The notes under the pieces were generated by a model, which was not told the DNA's origin, searched no databases, and saw only the letters and a list, made by a program, of their open reading frames with translations. This document shows positions 9,787 through 22,430 of a stretch of DNA of 64,000 nt, in pieces; the stretch's first letter is position 1; each line of letters opens with the position of its first letter. The position numbers were made by a program, and so were the translations under genes. This stretch comes from Symsagittifera roscoffensis (taxonomy: Eukaryota > Xenacoelomorpha > Acoela > Convolutidae), in assembly GCF_963678635.1 (NCBI RefSeq), contig NC_087062.1, positions 47,789,283 through 47,853,282 on the forward strand, in the 5' to 3' direction.

Positions 9787-10556
9787 TTAATTTCGTGTCA
9801 GTTTCTGCATGGGGTATATTTTGTCTGCAATTCCTTTGACAAACTCTCGGTAGTTGTTAACGAATCCGAGAAAGCTCATCGATTGCGTGTCGGTCTTCGG
9901 TGCTTTCCATGTCAACACCGCTTCGACTGCTTCGAAATCTGGCCTGAACCTGTGTTTGTCTACAAGGCGGACCAGATACTTGATTGAGTCTCTCAAGATT
10001 TCGCATCACGAAAGTTTGCACTTCAGACCCGCATGTTTCATGCAACCAAAGACCTGGTCTAATCTCTTTATATGGTCCTCTAGCATTGGTGTCGCGATGA
10101 CCACTTCATCAACGTAACTCATTTTGAGGTTGCCATTTTTTTAAGTTACATTCGTGAGTGCCTGAGCCAATAATCGTTGGAAGGTAGCCGTCCCATTGTA
10201 TAATCCAAACGGCATTCTTTTCCACTGGTACAGCCCCAGCTCGCACGCAAAGCCTGTCTTCTCTCGATCCTGTTCTCTGACGGGCGCCTGCCAAAACGCA
10301 GAGCCCAAATCCAACGTGTGAAGATTTTGACATCTCCTAACTTGGAGAGGCTCTCGTCGATGCGGGGAATCGGGTATGCGTCCTTTATCGTTACCACATT
10401 CAGGTAGCGGAAGTCACAACAAAGCCTAATTTGCACCCTTTCTTTTTTTACCATGACCACGCCGCAAGCCCACGGGGACTTCGACGGTTCGATCATGTCA
10501 TACTCCATTAGCATTTCAATTTCTTTTCTGCAGGCTTCTGATTTGTGTGGGGTCAT
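9787..10556 (-). pseudogene. pol: Ty3/Gypsy reverse transcriptase remnant (copy c)
   Basis: Minus-strand 10556-10146 carries the RT N-terminal part (LCCDFRYLNVVTIKDAYPIP). The next part, 10117-9787, carries the palm with a damaged catalytic region (YVDE-type reading around 10110, from a g-to-c-like change in the DD codons) and FLGFVNNYREFVKG. Frameshifts occur near 10140 and 10330. It is a near duplicate of the RT at 6425-5940. Confidence 0.85.
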
Positions 10557-10620
10557 TCTCCTTGCCCCTTCCCTGTGAGGTACTGAGCACTCTTCTATTT
10601 CGATCTAATGATCTACAAAA

Positions 10621-12326
10621 TTGCAGCAACCTATATCGGCCTTATGCCTCGAAAAAACGTCTGCGTTCCGACTTAACACCGCTCTGAGTGAGTCCAGTTC
10701 CCTATCCGATATTTCGTTTCTGTCGGTCTCTCAGGAATTCCGTTTCTGTCGGTCTCTCGTTCCGTTTCTGTCGGTCCGTTTCTGTCGGTCTCTCAGGAAA
10801 AATTGAATAACTAGACAGCCCATCGTCTGTTTTTGTTTTATTGAAAAGTTTTTTTTAGAAGATTTCAATTCACTTATCCTCTTTAGTAAGCTTTTGATTG
10901 TCATGCAAGGGACACTTATTTACGTCAAATTTTCTTCACACTCTGATAGTCTGATAGGCTGCGTAGCCAAGCTTCTTTCCTCGTTGTATCGTCACCGTGG
11001 TTGCCTCTGTGTACAACAACACACTCACACACAGTCCGCTCTGAGTGAGTGAGAAGCTTCTTCCTAAACTAGCTGAGCTTTTACTGTTGGGATTTGGAAC
11101 CAGACACACCTGTCTGTTGTTGCTAAATCATTTTGTTTCCTCATCGTAAATGTCGCTTTTACAGCCTGATGTGGTTTTGACCTAACCTTCCTATCTAGGA
11201 AAATTGACACCTTTGCTTGGTTAATCAGAATTTTTTTGATTGATTTCTTTTCATACTTCCTCTCAGGGTCCTTGACTCTTATCAACCCGTCGTTGAGGTC
11301 AATCGTGACATCGAAGTTGCGCACAAAATCCCGTTATAGGGTGAACTGGTCGGACTCGTCAAGATTCTCAACGACCAGGAAACTCATCCATAGATGTCTC
11401 CCTCCATGGAACGAGATGATAGGGGTCCTTCCGATCACGTATATTGCACCCTGATTAGCCGCTGTCAGTGTATATTAGTCGAAATCATAGCCGACCTATC
11501 AAAACCCACGTCGGTCCAGGTGCTCAAAAGCATGACACTGACCACTGCTCCGGTGTCTAATAGTCGCTTCACGGAGAGTTGTCTACCCTGCACGTCCAGT
11601 ACATGCGCGGCCAGATCGGCTTCACAGCCTATGTGGACGGCGTCCTGTTCGAGCATGGCGTTGTGTTCGATTCGTCGGACCTTAAGCTCTTCTCGACCAA
11701 AGTAGCTGCAACAGACCTACCTGGTCAGCTGCAACAGTCACGTGAGCTTTGGTGTAAAGGATTATTCCATCCATGTTCATTAAGATCGGATATGGGCCAT
11801 GGACTTCTATGTGATGTCCATCTACTTTCATTAGTCTTGGACCTCCTGTTGTGAGCAACGCTCGCACTGCTCTTGAGTCCATGTTGGGATCCTTCTCTCT
11901 CAAGTAGTCCGCGTAGATGTCCAGGTGTACTAGCGTGATCTCCGATGTCTTGCTCAAGTTCTTCACCAGTTGATGGCACGCGACCGATATGATCGACATT
12001 TTTTTTGTCCCTTCTCTTGCCATGCCAAAGGTTTTCCCCGAGATGACATTCAGTTTCTCACGCCATTCTGTGTTCTCTAATTCTGACCTTACCCATTGCT
12101 CAACCTCTTTGGTGGCCAATTATTGCTGGACATTCTGTATTGCGGTCCGTGCCGCTAGGCCATAATCCACCTTGAGCGCGCCGGTTGACTCTGCCTCCAG
12201 ACTGGAGGCAATTGCCTCATCAGGTAAGGTTTTCACCTTTTTGGTTGTGAAGGTGTCTGTTTTCTCATCTTTCTTTCGTGACTCGGCTTCATTCTTCAGG
12301 CGGGCTCGACTTGCCTTGACTTCCAA
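10621..12326 (-). pseudogene. pol: Protease, linker and pre-protease remnant (copy c)
   Basis: Minus-strand 12326-12120 and 12119-11682 encode the helical segment before protease (EVEQWVRSELENTEWREKLN, ITLVHLDIYADYLREKDPN). 11656-11465 holds the retropepsin motif LLDTGAVVSVMLLSTW, and 11324-11064 the linker RNFDVTIDLNDGLIRVKDPE. Stops and indels split the frames. The short repeat of the linker recurs at 10707-10797. Confidence 0.85.
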
Positions 12327-14574
12327 AAGTGCCTCTTAATGGCGGGGATGTTTCGCATCCGCTACTGCATCCCAGAAAAACAGTGCAATCTGACTTGAAA
12401 TGTCCCTCCAAGTTGCAGAAGAAGCATATTGATGCATATCTCATTATGAGTCCTCTCAAATACTTTTCCTGGTGTTCATCGGTCGCATCAAGGTCGTCAA
12501 GAAAATAGCCTATTGCTCTCATGTTTTGTTTGTAAGCAGAACATGCGGAAACATGGTGGTCCATCGAACCACAATTCGCATATGACCTCACCTCCTCTTA
12601 TCCATGTCGTCACGAGGTCTGTACCAACTGGAGTTCGCGCCAGTGTTTGTTCCGCTATGGTTGCCATAATTGCTGTACCGGTTTTGCGCCCTCGGTTTTA
12701 AGAGCAAGCACTCACGTGACTTCATAGGCAACTCATCGGGCGTGAGCATCTGGTCAAGCGACAGGGTGAAGTGCGTTGCCAACATGGTTTTCAGCTCATA
12801 ACTTTTCACTCCATCTATGAACTTCGAAGCGATTGCCAAGTTTTGCACCGACATTCTCTCATCGGGATTGCTCCTCCTTCTGAGTAACTCAAGGTTATCC
12901 AAAAACTTGTCTATGGACTCGTTATTTCTTTGACGCCTCTTTTCAAACTTCGCCATAGCTTGATACCCTTGTAAACCAGAGCCGAAACGATTCAGCAAGA
13001 TGTCGAATATCTTGCGCGCGCTGTCTCGTTCATTAGTCCTTTTCGCCATTACACAACTTAGGGCGGTACCCTCTTAGTTGCTTATCAGTGCGCTTTGAGA
13101 GTTTCTCTTCCTCAGAATATAAGTTCAACACCTCTATCCAGGTGTCGATGCTGCCATCTGGTTCGTTCTTGTATGACTTCGGCTTTCTGAGTGTCGTTCT
13201 TGACTTCTCTCCTCTCTCGGTTGACTTCGAGAGTTTGGTGATGAACGTTTCAAGAGATCTATTCAAGTGCTCAAAGATTTAAGCGTACATCGTTGTGTCC
13301 TGCCAGACGGTAGTCAGATCTGGGCTGATCTGGCTTTTGGTGCAGTAGGCAATCATGTCCCCGAAGTGGCATCCGCCTCCGATGGGACTGGGTTCGTCCA
13401 ACCCGGCCTTGACGGGGCTGCCCTGGATCTCTCCCTGTGATTGGACTCAAAATTTGTTCTTGACCCCGGCTGGGCCCCAGCATAGCTGTGAGCTCTATCT
13501 CCATCAGTCGCCTCGCCCGAGTCCTTTCTCGGGGAAGGACGATCCTCCCGATGGTTACCGTTTAAGACCTCGTGTGGCTTTCGTATCATCAAGTCAGATT
13601 TGGCATCTAACTTTTTCTCCAGGCTGGTCATCGTAGGAGCATAGGTATCGTCATGATCTTTCAACAATCTCTCAATCTCTCTCGCCACCCTAATGGCCCT
13701 TTTTTCCAACTCCTTGGCTGCTAGAGCCAAGCTTTGTGCTAAGCCTTAATCGGTGTTCCGAATCAATTGGGCCTGATCGGTTCTCGCCTGTGACTTTACA
13801 TCCGTAGGCTCATTTCGCAATTTCGCTTGACCTTGCTGGGCCCTCTTTTCGACTCGATCTAATTTCTTAGTCATTTTCCGTCGCAGCTCTTTGAGGCCTG
13901 TCATTACACCGGCAAACATGTCAATCATGTCGCTAGCCGTTCCCAGCATTAGGGTAAGACCAAGAGACGATGACGTCAATTGAGGTTGCAGCCTGGTAAT
14001 CGACGATGCACCACCTTTCTGTGTGCCCATCAACATCTTCAGCCTGTCGTAAGTCGACGACGCTCCCATCGTTATTCCATCTGACGTTGGTCTAGTTGGC
14101 GAGTCCGACAACGCTTTCTTGTTCTTCTCCTGTCTCGGGCTAGGTGTGAAGTCCACGTCCGAGTGCATGAGCCTCAAACCGTCATATCCAGACAACAATC
14201 CATCAGTTTGGAGCAACCTCATGCGTTCATCGTACATCGTCTTGAAGCTTCTTTTCGCTTTTGAACTTGGTTGCTCCTCACTCGGGCTTATGCTCGACAT
14301 CATCGCATTCTTTCCCTGTTTGACCAGAAAGGATTGTTCCTCTCTCCACCTGTTACTCTTAGTCTCCGATTGGACGTTCCCTTGAACAATAGTTCTTCCG
14401 CGGTTCGACCTCGGAACGCTCTGAGGCCTCCTCTGTCCTTTCAACTTCCTGCCGTCCAAAGTCCTCGCCCGGCTCTTCCATGTCCGCGTGATGGTGGTAG
14501 TCGGGTCGGGTCAGCGTTCGCCCTTCATCGTCATTGAGGTTCTTCTTGCTTCTCAGTTTCATTCCGCTCTCCAA
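12289..14574 (-). pseudogene. gag: Ty3/Gypsy gag remnant
   Basis: Read down the minus strand: a charged Arg/Ser-rich N-terminal region (14574-14359 and 14459-13746), a helical region (13730-13353, KELEKRAIRVAREIERLLKD), a capsid-like Retrotrans_gag segment (13049-12588, IFDILLNRFGSGLQGYQAMA and FLDNLELLRRRSNPDERMSV) and a nucleocapsid (12591-12289). The nucleocapsid has two knuckles: one has lost its first Cys (YANCGSMDHHVSAC) and one is complete (CFFCNLEGHFKSDC). Each segment is in a different frame or separated by a stop. It starts the best-ordered copy of the mosaic (gag to RNase H, 14574 to 8899). Confidence 0.85.
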
Positions 14575-14759
14575 AAGACCAGCTTGATCTCTTCGTCAGC
14601 AAAAACGTCGGAAATGCTGCTAATCGTGGATCGGCTACGCCGTGTTTTAATTTTTCGCGTAGTCCCCGTGCTCAGCCTGAGAATCTTAGTTGTTGCTCCT
14701 AACGAGTCTCTGCGCTGCATGCTACGTGATAGAAAAAATTTTTTGACGGCAATGCACAA

Positions 14760-15590
14760 GTTCCAAAATCAAATTCGATTATCCTTTAATATTAAAAATA
14801 TCCCTTCAATCTCTTCGAGATACTATTAGTGACTCAGCTCAAGCTACACAAACGGCCTGTTTAGTGTTAAGATTTTACCAACTCCACTCAGTTACCTGGT
14901 ATAACAATATCACAAATCATTTCAGAATATTACAATATTACACAAAACGCAATTGATAACTAGATAAGAACACCCTATAGGTGACAGCGATCGTTTTGTT
15001 CAGTATCACTTTGTTGCTACAGACGTATCAAATCACTGCCTCGTTTAAAATCAAACAATATTTTATAAAAGAGCAGTGATGGTCTCACTAACAGACAATT
15101 AAAACTTAGTCTTAGAGAAAAAAGACTTCCCTCGATTGGAACACTCCAAAAGAAAGAAGCCCAGAGGACACTGTCTTCTCGAGTGAGTGTGTCTTGTCTA
15201 ATACACTCATCGAGGTTTTCTTTTAGGTGACCTGCGATTGCCCGAGCTGTCCTACTAAGTAGCTCAATGCAACCTCTGATCGAAAATTTTCTAAAGTCTA
15301 TGAAAAAGCTCTTCCACGCCCGGACCGCTCCCAGTGCACGAGAGCAGGGAACAACTTTTCTTCTCAAGTGAGCGTGCACTGCCTAATACACTCACCGAGG
15401 TCTTCTTTTATATGTTCCCGGATTGCCCGAGCTTTCTAATTAATCCAATCTAGAACCCAAAGTTGATAGCAAATTTCCAGGTTGGTCAACTAGGCTCCTT
15501 ATTTCCCAAAATATTTACCCCGTTAGTAGTTGACATTCTATTCCGACCTTAAATGGATATTTAAGATGTTCGAACTGCCCCGAAGGGTGT
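14760..15590. other. Non-coding stretch with an 83-bp direct repeat
   Basis: No supported gene. A segment at about 15175-15257 (cttctcgagtgagtgtgtct...gattgcccgagctgt) recurs in diverged form at 15358-15441. The minus-strand frame over 15017-15379 has no recognisable similarity. It may be the 5' untranslated or LTR region of the minus-strand Gypsy element, but I could not find a matching LTR. Confidence 0.5.
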
Positions 15591-15995
15591 CCCTAATTCT
15601 TCACTAAGGAGGGTTGTTAAGGGGCTTAAGTCACTCCGGAGGGTTACTTCGGAGGGTTGTAAAGACACTTAGCTTACTCGGGAGGGTTACTTCGGAGGGT
15701 ACCTTGGTCACCTAAGTAACTTCGGAGGGTCCTCTTAAGTTCACTAAGGAGGGTCAATAAGAGGCTTAATACGCTCCGGAGGGTTGCTTCGGAGGGTTCC
15801 TTCAAAATTCTAAACCTTTCAAGTCTCACTTAGAAGGGTCTCCAACTAGTCTCAGAAAGTGGCAAAACAAGCTAAATTCACTCCGGGTGGTTATTTTAAC
15901 TTCTGCGGAGGGCTGCGTGGAAAACTTCGATTAAGGAGGCTTGCTAAGGGGCTTAGCTGACTCCGGAGGGTTGCTTCGGAGGGTTCCCCAAAAAT
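15590..15995. repeat. Cluster of GGAGGGT-containing degenerate repeats
   Basis: About a dozen ggagggt motifs recur at 20-60 base spacing, often paired as cggagggttgcttcggagggtt and separated by taagnggcttagctcactcc-like spacers. Related ccctccgg words continue at lower density to about 17560. The motif is G-rich on the plus strand, which could allow G-quadruplexes. No coding frame. Confidence 0.75.
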
Positions 15996-18537
15996 CGAGA
16001 AAAGGGATGATTTTACCGCTGTTAAACCTCCAATTGCACTCTAAATGACTTAAAACTAGGTTGGCTGACTCGGTCAACCTTCCCAGTAGGATAAAAAGGT
16101 GCTTATAAAAATTTCTGGCGCTCGGAGGGTTTCCGAAAAAATTGACTATCCGAACCAACAACTTCTAAAACAATTTTCTTCCCTAAAGTTATCGATCCAA
16201 AAATGGTCGCAGTCTAGAAAAATGATTAAAAACTTCTACTTATGTTACCAAAAATGTTCCGATTGGTTGGCTAGTCTTTGAGAAATTGCCAAAAACGCGT
16301 TCATCAAATTGGCCTTTTTTTCACCACCTATACAAGTTCTGAAATTTTTTTCCGCAATTCTTACTGAAAGTGCCTAAAAATAATTGAAACGAGCGTAGCC
16401 CTGTACAGCACTGGAATAATGCAAAAAACCGGATCAAAATGTATTTGGAAACAAAAAATTTGCCAAAAACTATCAAATTTTGACCCTCCGGTTCCTTTCT
16501 TTTCCTATCTCTAAGTTGTTAATCCTATCCACGGAGCTATTCGGAGTTTTTCTCATTAATTTTTCTAACAACCAAGCCCGTTATGCTAGCACGCTCCTTA
16601 CACAAAAATTTTTATTGCTCTAACTCTGAAAACTCAAAAACTCGATCCTCAAAACATTTTGACGGAATTCGGAAAATTACAAAAATTTCGATCGAAAAAA
16701 ATTTGTTTTCATCAACTTCTATTAGGTCTTTTTACGCGCGGTTTTTTTAATGTTGGGGATTGATCTACGTAGTAGCTCACTGTACAAAAGTTTTTTGCTG
16801 TTCGGAAAAGCTCGGATATCTGAAATTTCGGGGTTTGACAGTTTGGTCGAAAATCAGTAATTTTCGACAAAACTGGGGTGTTTCTCGGGAATATATAGTA
16901 AGGATAAACATCTATTAGTAGTCATTCATCAATTTTATTTTAGCCTCCTTTGCATCAAAATTCGCAATCGATGGAGGGTGTAATCGGACCGCGCCAATTG
17001 TGCCCCCACCACTTAACTTTTAATGAAATAGTACCGGAACGATACTGAAATTGTGTCAACGATACTCAACAGTCATTTTGGATATGTTTTCCCTGATACC
17101 CCTGTTGAGTCTGGAACACGTCGGCCAACTTGCAACTCTACCCTCCGGTCACCGGCAAAATCACCATTAACGTGCTCAAATACCCAAATAACACTCAAGG
17201 GAGGGTACCCAACCCGCCACCAAAACACTCAATCTTTCGATCAAAAATGATATATATCAATCTAAAACAACAACAAATAGGAAGGTCAGATCGCATCTTG
17301 TCCGGAAATATAAACATATGAACTGTCATTTTATGTTTTTTATTGTTTTTGGTCTTTTTTGGATTTTTTCTACTGTTTTTTGTACTTTTTTGTTTTCAGA
17401 TAAATTCGTTTTTGGCTTTTTCTTGGTTATACACTTTTTTGTTTGGTGCTACGCTTTGTCGTAGGTTGTTTTAGGTCCCGGGGCCTTGGGATAAGCGGGC
17501 TCATGACTTCCCACCTAACCCTCCGGCCCCCGGAATTTTTGGTCTTAACTAAGTTAAAAAGCTAAGTACTAAGCACCTCCCCCCTAGTTCAACAAAGGTT
17601 ATTAAGGCCTCTAACTCGGGCATACGCCCGGAGTGGAGGATTCATCGCTGAAACGTTTGCTGATCATGATGGTCTTATGCCTTTGACAGGCCCACCTAGG
17701 AGCGCCATAAAAACGTCTAGGTAACATTCGCCCAAATACTAAACAGCGTAGAAAAAGTACCTATAGACGACTGGCCGGCGCCATTTACCTAAGTTCTAAT
17801 TGTTTTTCACCGTCTCGACCTACCCAGTTGGTTTTCTGGTCTGTTTCGGGCTAAGCAAAAATATACTTATTTCAGGCCATCAGTCAAACGACTTTTGATC
17901 AGCTTTCGTTAAATGCGAAGAAAAACACATAGCTGGGTCTCGGATCCCCAGACTACATGATTGCTATTTAAGACACGGCCCGAAAATGTTTTTGTGACAG
18001 TTCTTCATTAAGTCCATTGGAGATGGATTGACCTTTTCCTCTTTCCAGCTACTCATATTCTAAAATAACAAGTAATACCGGTGTTAATTCAAAGGCTTAC
18101 GACATCAGAGTAGCTAAAAAGTCAGGTTGTCACAGTCCTTCACCATGTGATGTCTCTGGGGGCAGAGCCTCCGGTTCCGTGATTTTTCTGTTATAATGTC
18201 CTTAAAACTCCCAATTCGTGGCATGGGAGGAAACTGCTCCTTCCTTCTTCCCCACTGAAGCCTCCTTTCAGTCTCCTGTCTCCAATTAGTTGTCTTATCG
18301 TGCGCAATCGTCACGATAAGAGGCTTCGTTTTTTATATCGTTCTCGTCCGACTGTCTCTCACTAATTCGGTTGTTGTTTTGCTTTTTGTCACTTTTTAGA
18401 CAAAAATGGCCATTTCCCGCATTTCTCAGAAATAGACTGTCTGCAATCGAATTTTCGAAAACTAAAAATTCCAGAATATTCTAGCCTCCTTTTTAACAAT
18501 ACATGATCACTGAGGCCTCTAATGTCTTTTTTGTGCT
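15996..18537. other. Non-coding AT-rich intergenic or repeat DNA
   Basis: No gene, RNA gene or transposon terminus could be supported. Scattered words related to the 15590-15995 repeat (ccctccgg, ggagggta) occur near 16490, 16970, 17145, 17200 and 17520. The segment 17460-18110 is more GC-rich than its surroundings and unassigned. Confidence 0.5.
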
Positions 18538-18571
18538 GTGACGGAAGGCTCCGCTGTGCCAATCCTTAGGA

Positions 18572-19440
18572 ATGGCACACAGTCAACTGATTCGAGCCAG
18601 CGGGGTATTCGGCCTTTTGGCCAAACCACGCAGCAGAAACCACCACACATTGGACCCATTGGATCTGGCAATTATTGCCACAGATACCATAGGCACCGAC
18701 CATTTGAAAGTTTCAGAGGAGTCCGAAACCGAAATTCTAGACATGGAAGGAACCAAAGATTCAGAAAATGAACATCAGAAGAAAGACAGGGAGGCCAGAA
18801 ACAAAGACGTACTGCGAGTTTACAAAAAAAATCGGAAGACAAAGGAACTGCGAAAGAAAAACGAAAATATAGTGGCACGAGAAGAAAAAAAGCAGACAAA
18901 AACCTAGATCAGTTCTATACTTTGCCCTAGGACCCAAATGGAAAAAAAAATCATACAGAAACACCGCAGCACCCCAGGGTGAAAGTTTTATCGGCCACTT
19001 GCTAAAAATTTTTTGCTCCTCCTAAGAATTTTTGAGATAAACGGAGAATAAGAATGGATAAGAGATGTATTCATCTTTAACATGAGAAACTGCTATCTCC
19101 AACGGAGACTTCTTTCGGAGGCGTTGACTCTGTTGGAAGCATTATACCAGGCAACTATCGATGAAAAAAAAGAAACTTTAATCATCTCAAATTAACCAAT
19201 ATGACTAGGCCTAACAACAACAAAAACGGCAAGGTGTAAGAAAGTTTCAATCCTATGAAAAAGAAGCAAGCCTGGACATAGATAGAAATTGAAATTGTTT
19301 ACAAAATATGGCAAAGCGTTTACGAAAGGTCAATTAAATGTTTGCGAGGCAAAAGAAAAAATATGTAACATGTAAAAACAAGGACATTTTGGGAGATTAT
19401 GTAATTCAAAAGCGACGCAACCGGTCATAAATAGTGCATA
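18572..19440 (+). pseudogene. gag: Gag remnant of a second Ty3/Gypsy family
   Basis: An open frame at 18572-18907 (111 codons) ends in a highly charged stretch (KDREARNKDVLRVYKKNRKT). Around 19360-19425 broken frames contain the tail of a zinc knuckle (GHFGRLCNSKATQ), with the preceding Cys in another frame. It lies 0.6-1.5 kb upstream of the RT at 20057, as expected for gag. Multiple frameshifts; decayed. Confidence 0.5.
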
Positions 19441-20056
19441 TGAAAGTTGACATAAACAAATTTGTCAATACACCGCATCGGGACCACAACCGAGGCAAGA
19501 GAAAAACTTTTGTGGTGTGAAAAAAGCTCAGCCAAAAAAAGAAACCAGCGACCAGCATGACTATTCAGTACCCGATATAAAAACGATATACGACGACAAC
19601 GGTTTAGAGACCAAAACTTTTTCCTATAGGCCTCGCTAAACTGGTCAGTTTATCAAAAAAATGGGTCTTTCTTGAGTTCAAATTATGGGAACAACAATTG
19701 ATGATTCTGACCGTCGACAAGAAAAATCGGGTAATCTATTGCGGCTTCACCAACGATACGATAAACATAAATGGCAAAGTTATTGTTAGAACACAATCCA
19801 TTAGATGGATTTCAATCAAATCAACATTTTTTTTGCGTCAGCACACAAGAAAAACATCCTAGCGAATGAAATTTTACCCAAAATGGAATCGAGATTGCTC
19901 AAAAACAATGCCTCCATCCCGTCAACAACTTTGTTTTCCAGATTTTTAAACTGTTTAAGCATTTCCAGGAAAACTTCATCCAATAGAAAGATCACTCACA
20001 CACTTTCATTCACCGTTTAAACCAATTCAAAAAAAGCAGTGCGATAAAATTTTCTC
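18908..20056 (+). other. Decayed gag-protease interval of the second Gypsy element
   Basis: No frame longer than about 70 codons. Apart from the knuckle remnant near 19400, I could not identify a protease DTG/DSG motif. It is presumably the decayed region between gag and RT. Confidence 0.4.
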
Positions 20057-20455
20057 TTGGCTCCTAAATTGCTATTCGAGCACATAGTTGAAAATTATTA
20101 CCGAATGTCGAATATTCCTGAGCTTATCGATAACATTGCTCAACGGCTCTCAAACAAAATGTCAGGCGAAATTTGGTTTAGTAGTCTTGATTTGAGAAAT
20201 GCCTACAGTCAATCAAAACTATTGAATAATACGAGCAAACAATTTAAAGTTAAAATAATGGGTGGTGAAACTACAGCAACTTATCGTTGCCTAACTGGTG
20301 TCTACGGATTGGGAGACATGCCAAACGAGTTCCATCCGGTAATGGATTTGCTGCTAAAGATATTTTCTGACGATATTTTAATAACCTCAAAAAGTTATTT
20401 GGAAGAACACAAATCGATTCTGGGCAATCATAAAATTATTGAAAAATTTGGATAG
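20057..20455 (+). pseudogene. pol: RT remnant of the second Ty3/Gypsy element (unit 1)
   Basis: The 132-codon frame carries RT block A (WFSSLDLRNAYSQSKLL), the following GGETTATYRCLTGVYGLGDM block, and a truncated catalytic loop (FSDDILITSK, from the usual YxDD). A segment between MDLLL and FSDD seems to be missing. The RT C-terminal and RNase H parts follow to about 21000 in many broken pieces (for example LLGLVWATEHFFKKIY). It is a dead copy; the same region is repeated at 25218-25530. Confidence 0.85.
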
Positions 20456-21136
20456 CAAAAATGAAAGTAGCAAAATTGCAAAACGTTGTTCCGAGAAGAT
20501 ATGGAATCGTTAGGTTACAAGATTTTTCACGAGGAAGTTGAATCAATAATAGGAAAGGCCGATTCAATAAAAAGCCTCCTAAACCCGAAAACTCTTTAGA
20601 ACTAGGATCATTTTTTGGGTAAAAAAGTCAGGACAAAAAATTTGTACCAAAGATTTAACCTTATGTTTGCCTATACGACGTTTGTTAAACAAAACATCAG
20701 TCTACCATTGGAATGAATCACATACCTCGGCTTTTAAAGAACTAAAAATGCAAATCGTTAGTTTTACAGAAAAAACCGCTTTGATATAAGAAGAATGTCA
20801 AGACTGAAAACTGATGCTTTTCACAACGGATTAGAAACTACACTTGAACAATGAGTTGGGTTATCTTGGATGAGAAATTTAGCTGACAGATTTTCGAATG
20901 CTCATGAAAAGAAGTAATCTATCAACAAGTTAGATTTGTTGGGACTAGTCTGGGCGACAGAACATTTCTTTAAAAAAATCTATCCTGATCAGATTTCGAA
21001 ATCATAACCATTTATAAAGCTTTACTGCCCGCGATACATTTTAATCAAGGTAATAACACTATGCACATTAGATTGAACTGTAGGAAAATAGGCTTTTCCC
21101 TTTAATTGTAAATTTAAACGTATCCCAGGAAAATAA

Positions 21137-22430
21137 ATGAGATTTACTGACTTTATCAAAACTACCTTCTGGAAAAGCCCTTTAAGCTTCCCATTACGAC
21201 AAACAGTTTGTAGTTGCATCAATCAACAAGATAACAGAAAACTAATTTGTGAACTTTTGATTCTAAAAAGAAGAATCAATTTGCTGATAATCAATCCAAT
21301 AGATGTGTACATTGTAAACCGTATAATCAACTTGGATAGTATACTTCCAGCGGTCGGAAAGAATGAAAAACTTTTAAATATTCAACGCTCGATCTTCGCA
21401 ATTAATCTAAATTATGTAAAGGACTTAATTCGTAATTCGAATTGCAATCACTCGCGTGAAGAGTCTTGTGCGAGCAGTTGCAATCCCCTAGATCTTATAG
21501 AACGGAGACTTAAATTTTCGTTCATCTCCACTAGTATTTACGGAACCCTGTTCCAACAACCTTATCTGTGTGATTACACACGAAGACAAACTTGTTTGTA
21601 GTCAGAACAGCGGTGGAAAATCGAAAACTCTTGGACAAGTTTGGTGCTTATTTAAAGGGCCTCAAACGGGAGATACATATCAAAGATGGACTTTTATCAA
21701 TAACAATAAAGTGATTGCCCCAGCAGTGCTCAGATTCCTTTTCATGAGTCTCCTTCACAAAACACACCCTAGAAATTTTAGCTTGGAGGCAACGACCGAA
21801 AACATCTAGTGGACCAAATTGTTTAGAGAAGTTTAGCTACTGTTCGCGAGTCATAAAAGCCGTTAAGAAATTAAATGTGTTTTTTTTGGAACGGCTAACA
21901 CGCAAAACTACAAAAATTGAAAAAAACACTAATGAGGAAAGAAACCTGGACACCTCCGGTCCATTGGATAGACACTGGGGCGCATCGAATTTTTTACTAT
22001 TATGCATCGATAGGTTTACAAAATTTCCTTCGGCGAAAGTTGTAAACAACCCTCTAACACTCACTAGACATTCTTTCCTAACTGATTGCTGGAATCTTCA
22101 CGAAACTCCAAAACTTATTAGAGTAAACCATGGTCCGTGTTTTTATCACAGGTTTTTAAAAAGTTCTGCAAGAAGAATCATTTTAACCAAATTTTGTGTT
22201 GAGTGGGAGATCTTAGAGTCAATGAGTCATAGAACGTTTGATTTACACAATCAAAGCAAAACTCCTAGCAATGTCGTTCAACGAATCTAAATCGACGTCA
22301 AGTTCTGCGATAGAGAAGATCATCTGGAAAATTCGTTCAAAGAAACAACCATTCATTGGCTGCACACCTTTCTGAAAACATTCTAATAGAGAAATACACT
22401 TTAGACGAGCTTCGTCTCACACGCAATTGA
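21137..22430 (+). pseudogene. pol: RNase H-integrase remnant of the second Gypsy element (unit 1)
   Basis: Frames 21137-21601 and 21877-22290 match degenerate integrase: a zinc-binding region ahead, then NLDTSGPLDRHWGASNFLLL followed by CIDRFTKFPSAKVVNN (first catalytic Asp region) and LIRVNHGPCF where the second Asp has become Asn. The region after 22240 continues in other frames (LLAMSFNESKSTSSSAIEKI). Frameshifts and stops abound and the catalytic residues are not complete. Confidence 0.8.

Larger units (their letters stand above)
3496..14760 (-). mobile_element. Minus-strand mosaic of broken Ty3/Gypsy elements (GC-richer family)
   Basis: Read on the minus strand from 14574 down, the pieces are gag, protease, RT, RNase H with connection region, then a jump to a gag zinc-knuckle fragment, an RT piece, protease, RT, a pre-protease piece, protease and RT again. 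At least three copies of one family, or internal duplications, are therefore joined head to tail with deletions. Stretches such as 5940-7120 and 10080-11260 are near duplicates. No integrase or LTR was recognised. All reading frames are broken. Base composition is clearly richer in G+C than the flanking repeats. Confidence 0.9.

Noticed and set aside
15017..15379. Minus-strand 120-codon ORF as a host gene
   Set aside because: It lies in a region with direct repeats, and its sequence has no recognisable domain or codon pattern.
18672..18964. Minus-strand hydrophobic ORFs near 18.7-18.96 kb
   Set aside because: They are antisense shadows of the charged gag-like frame at 18572-18907.
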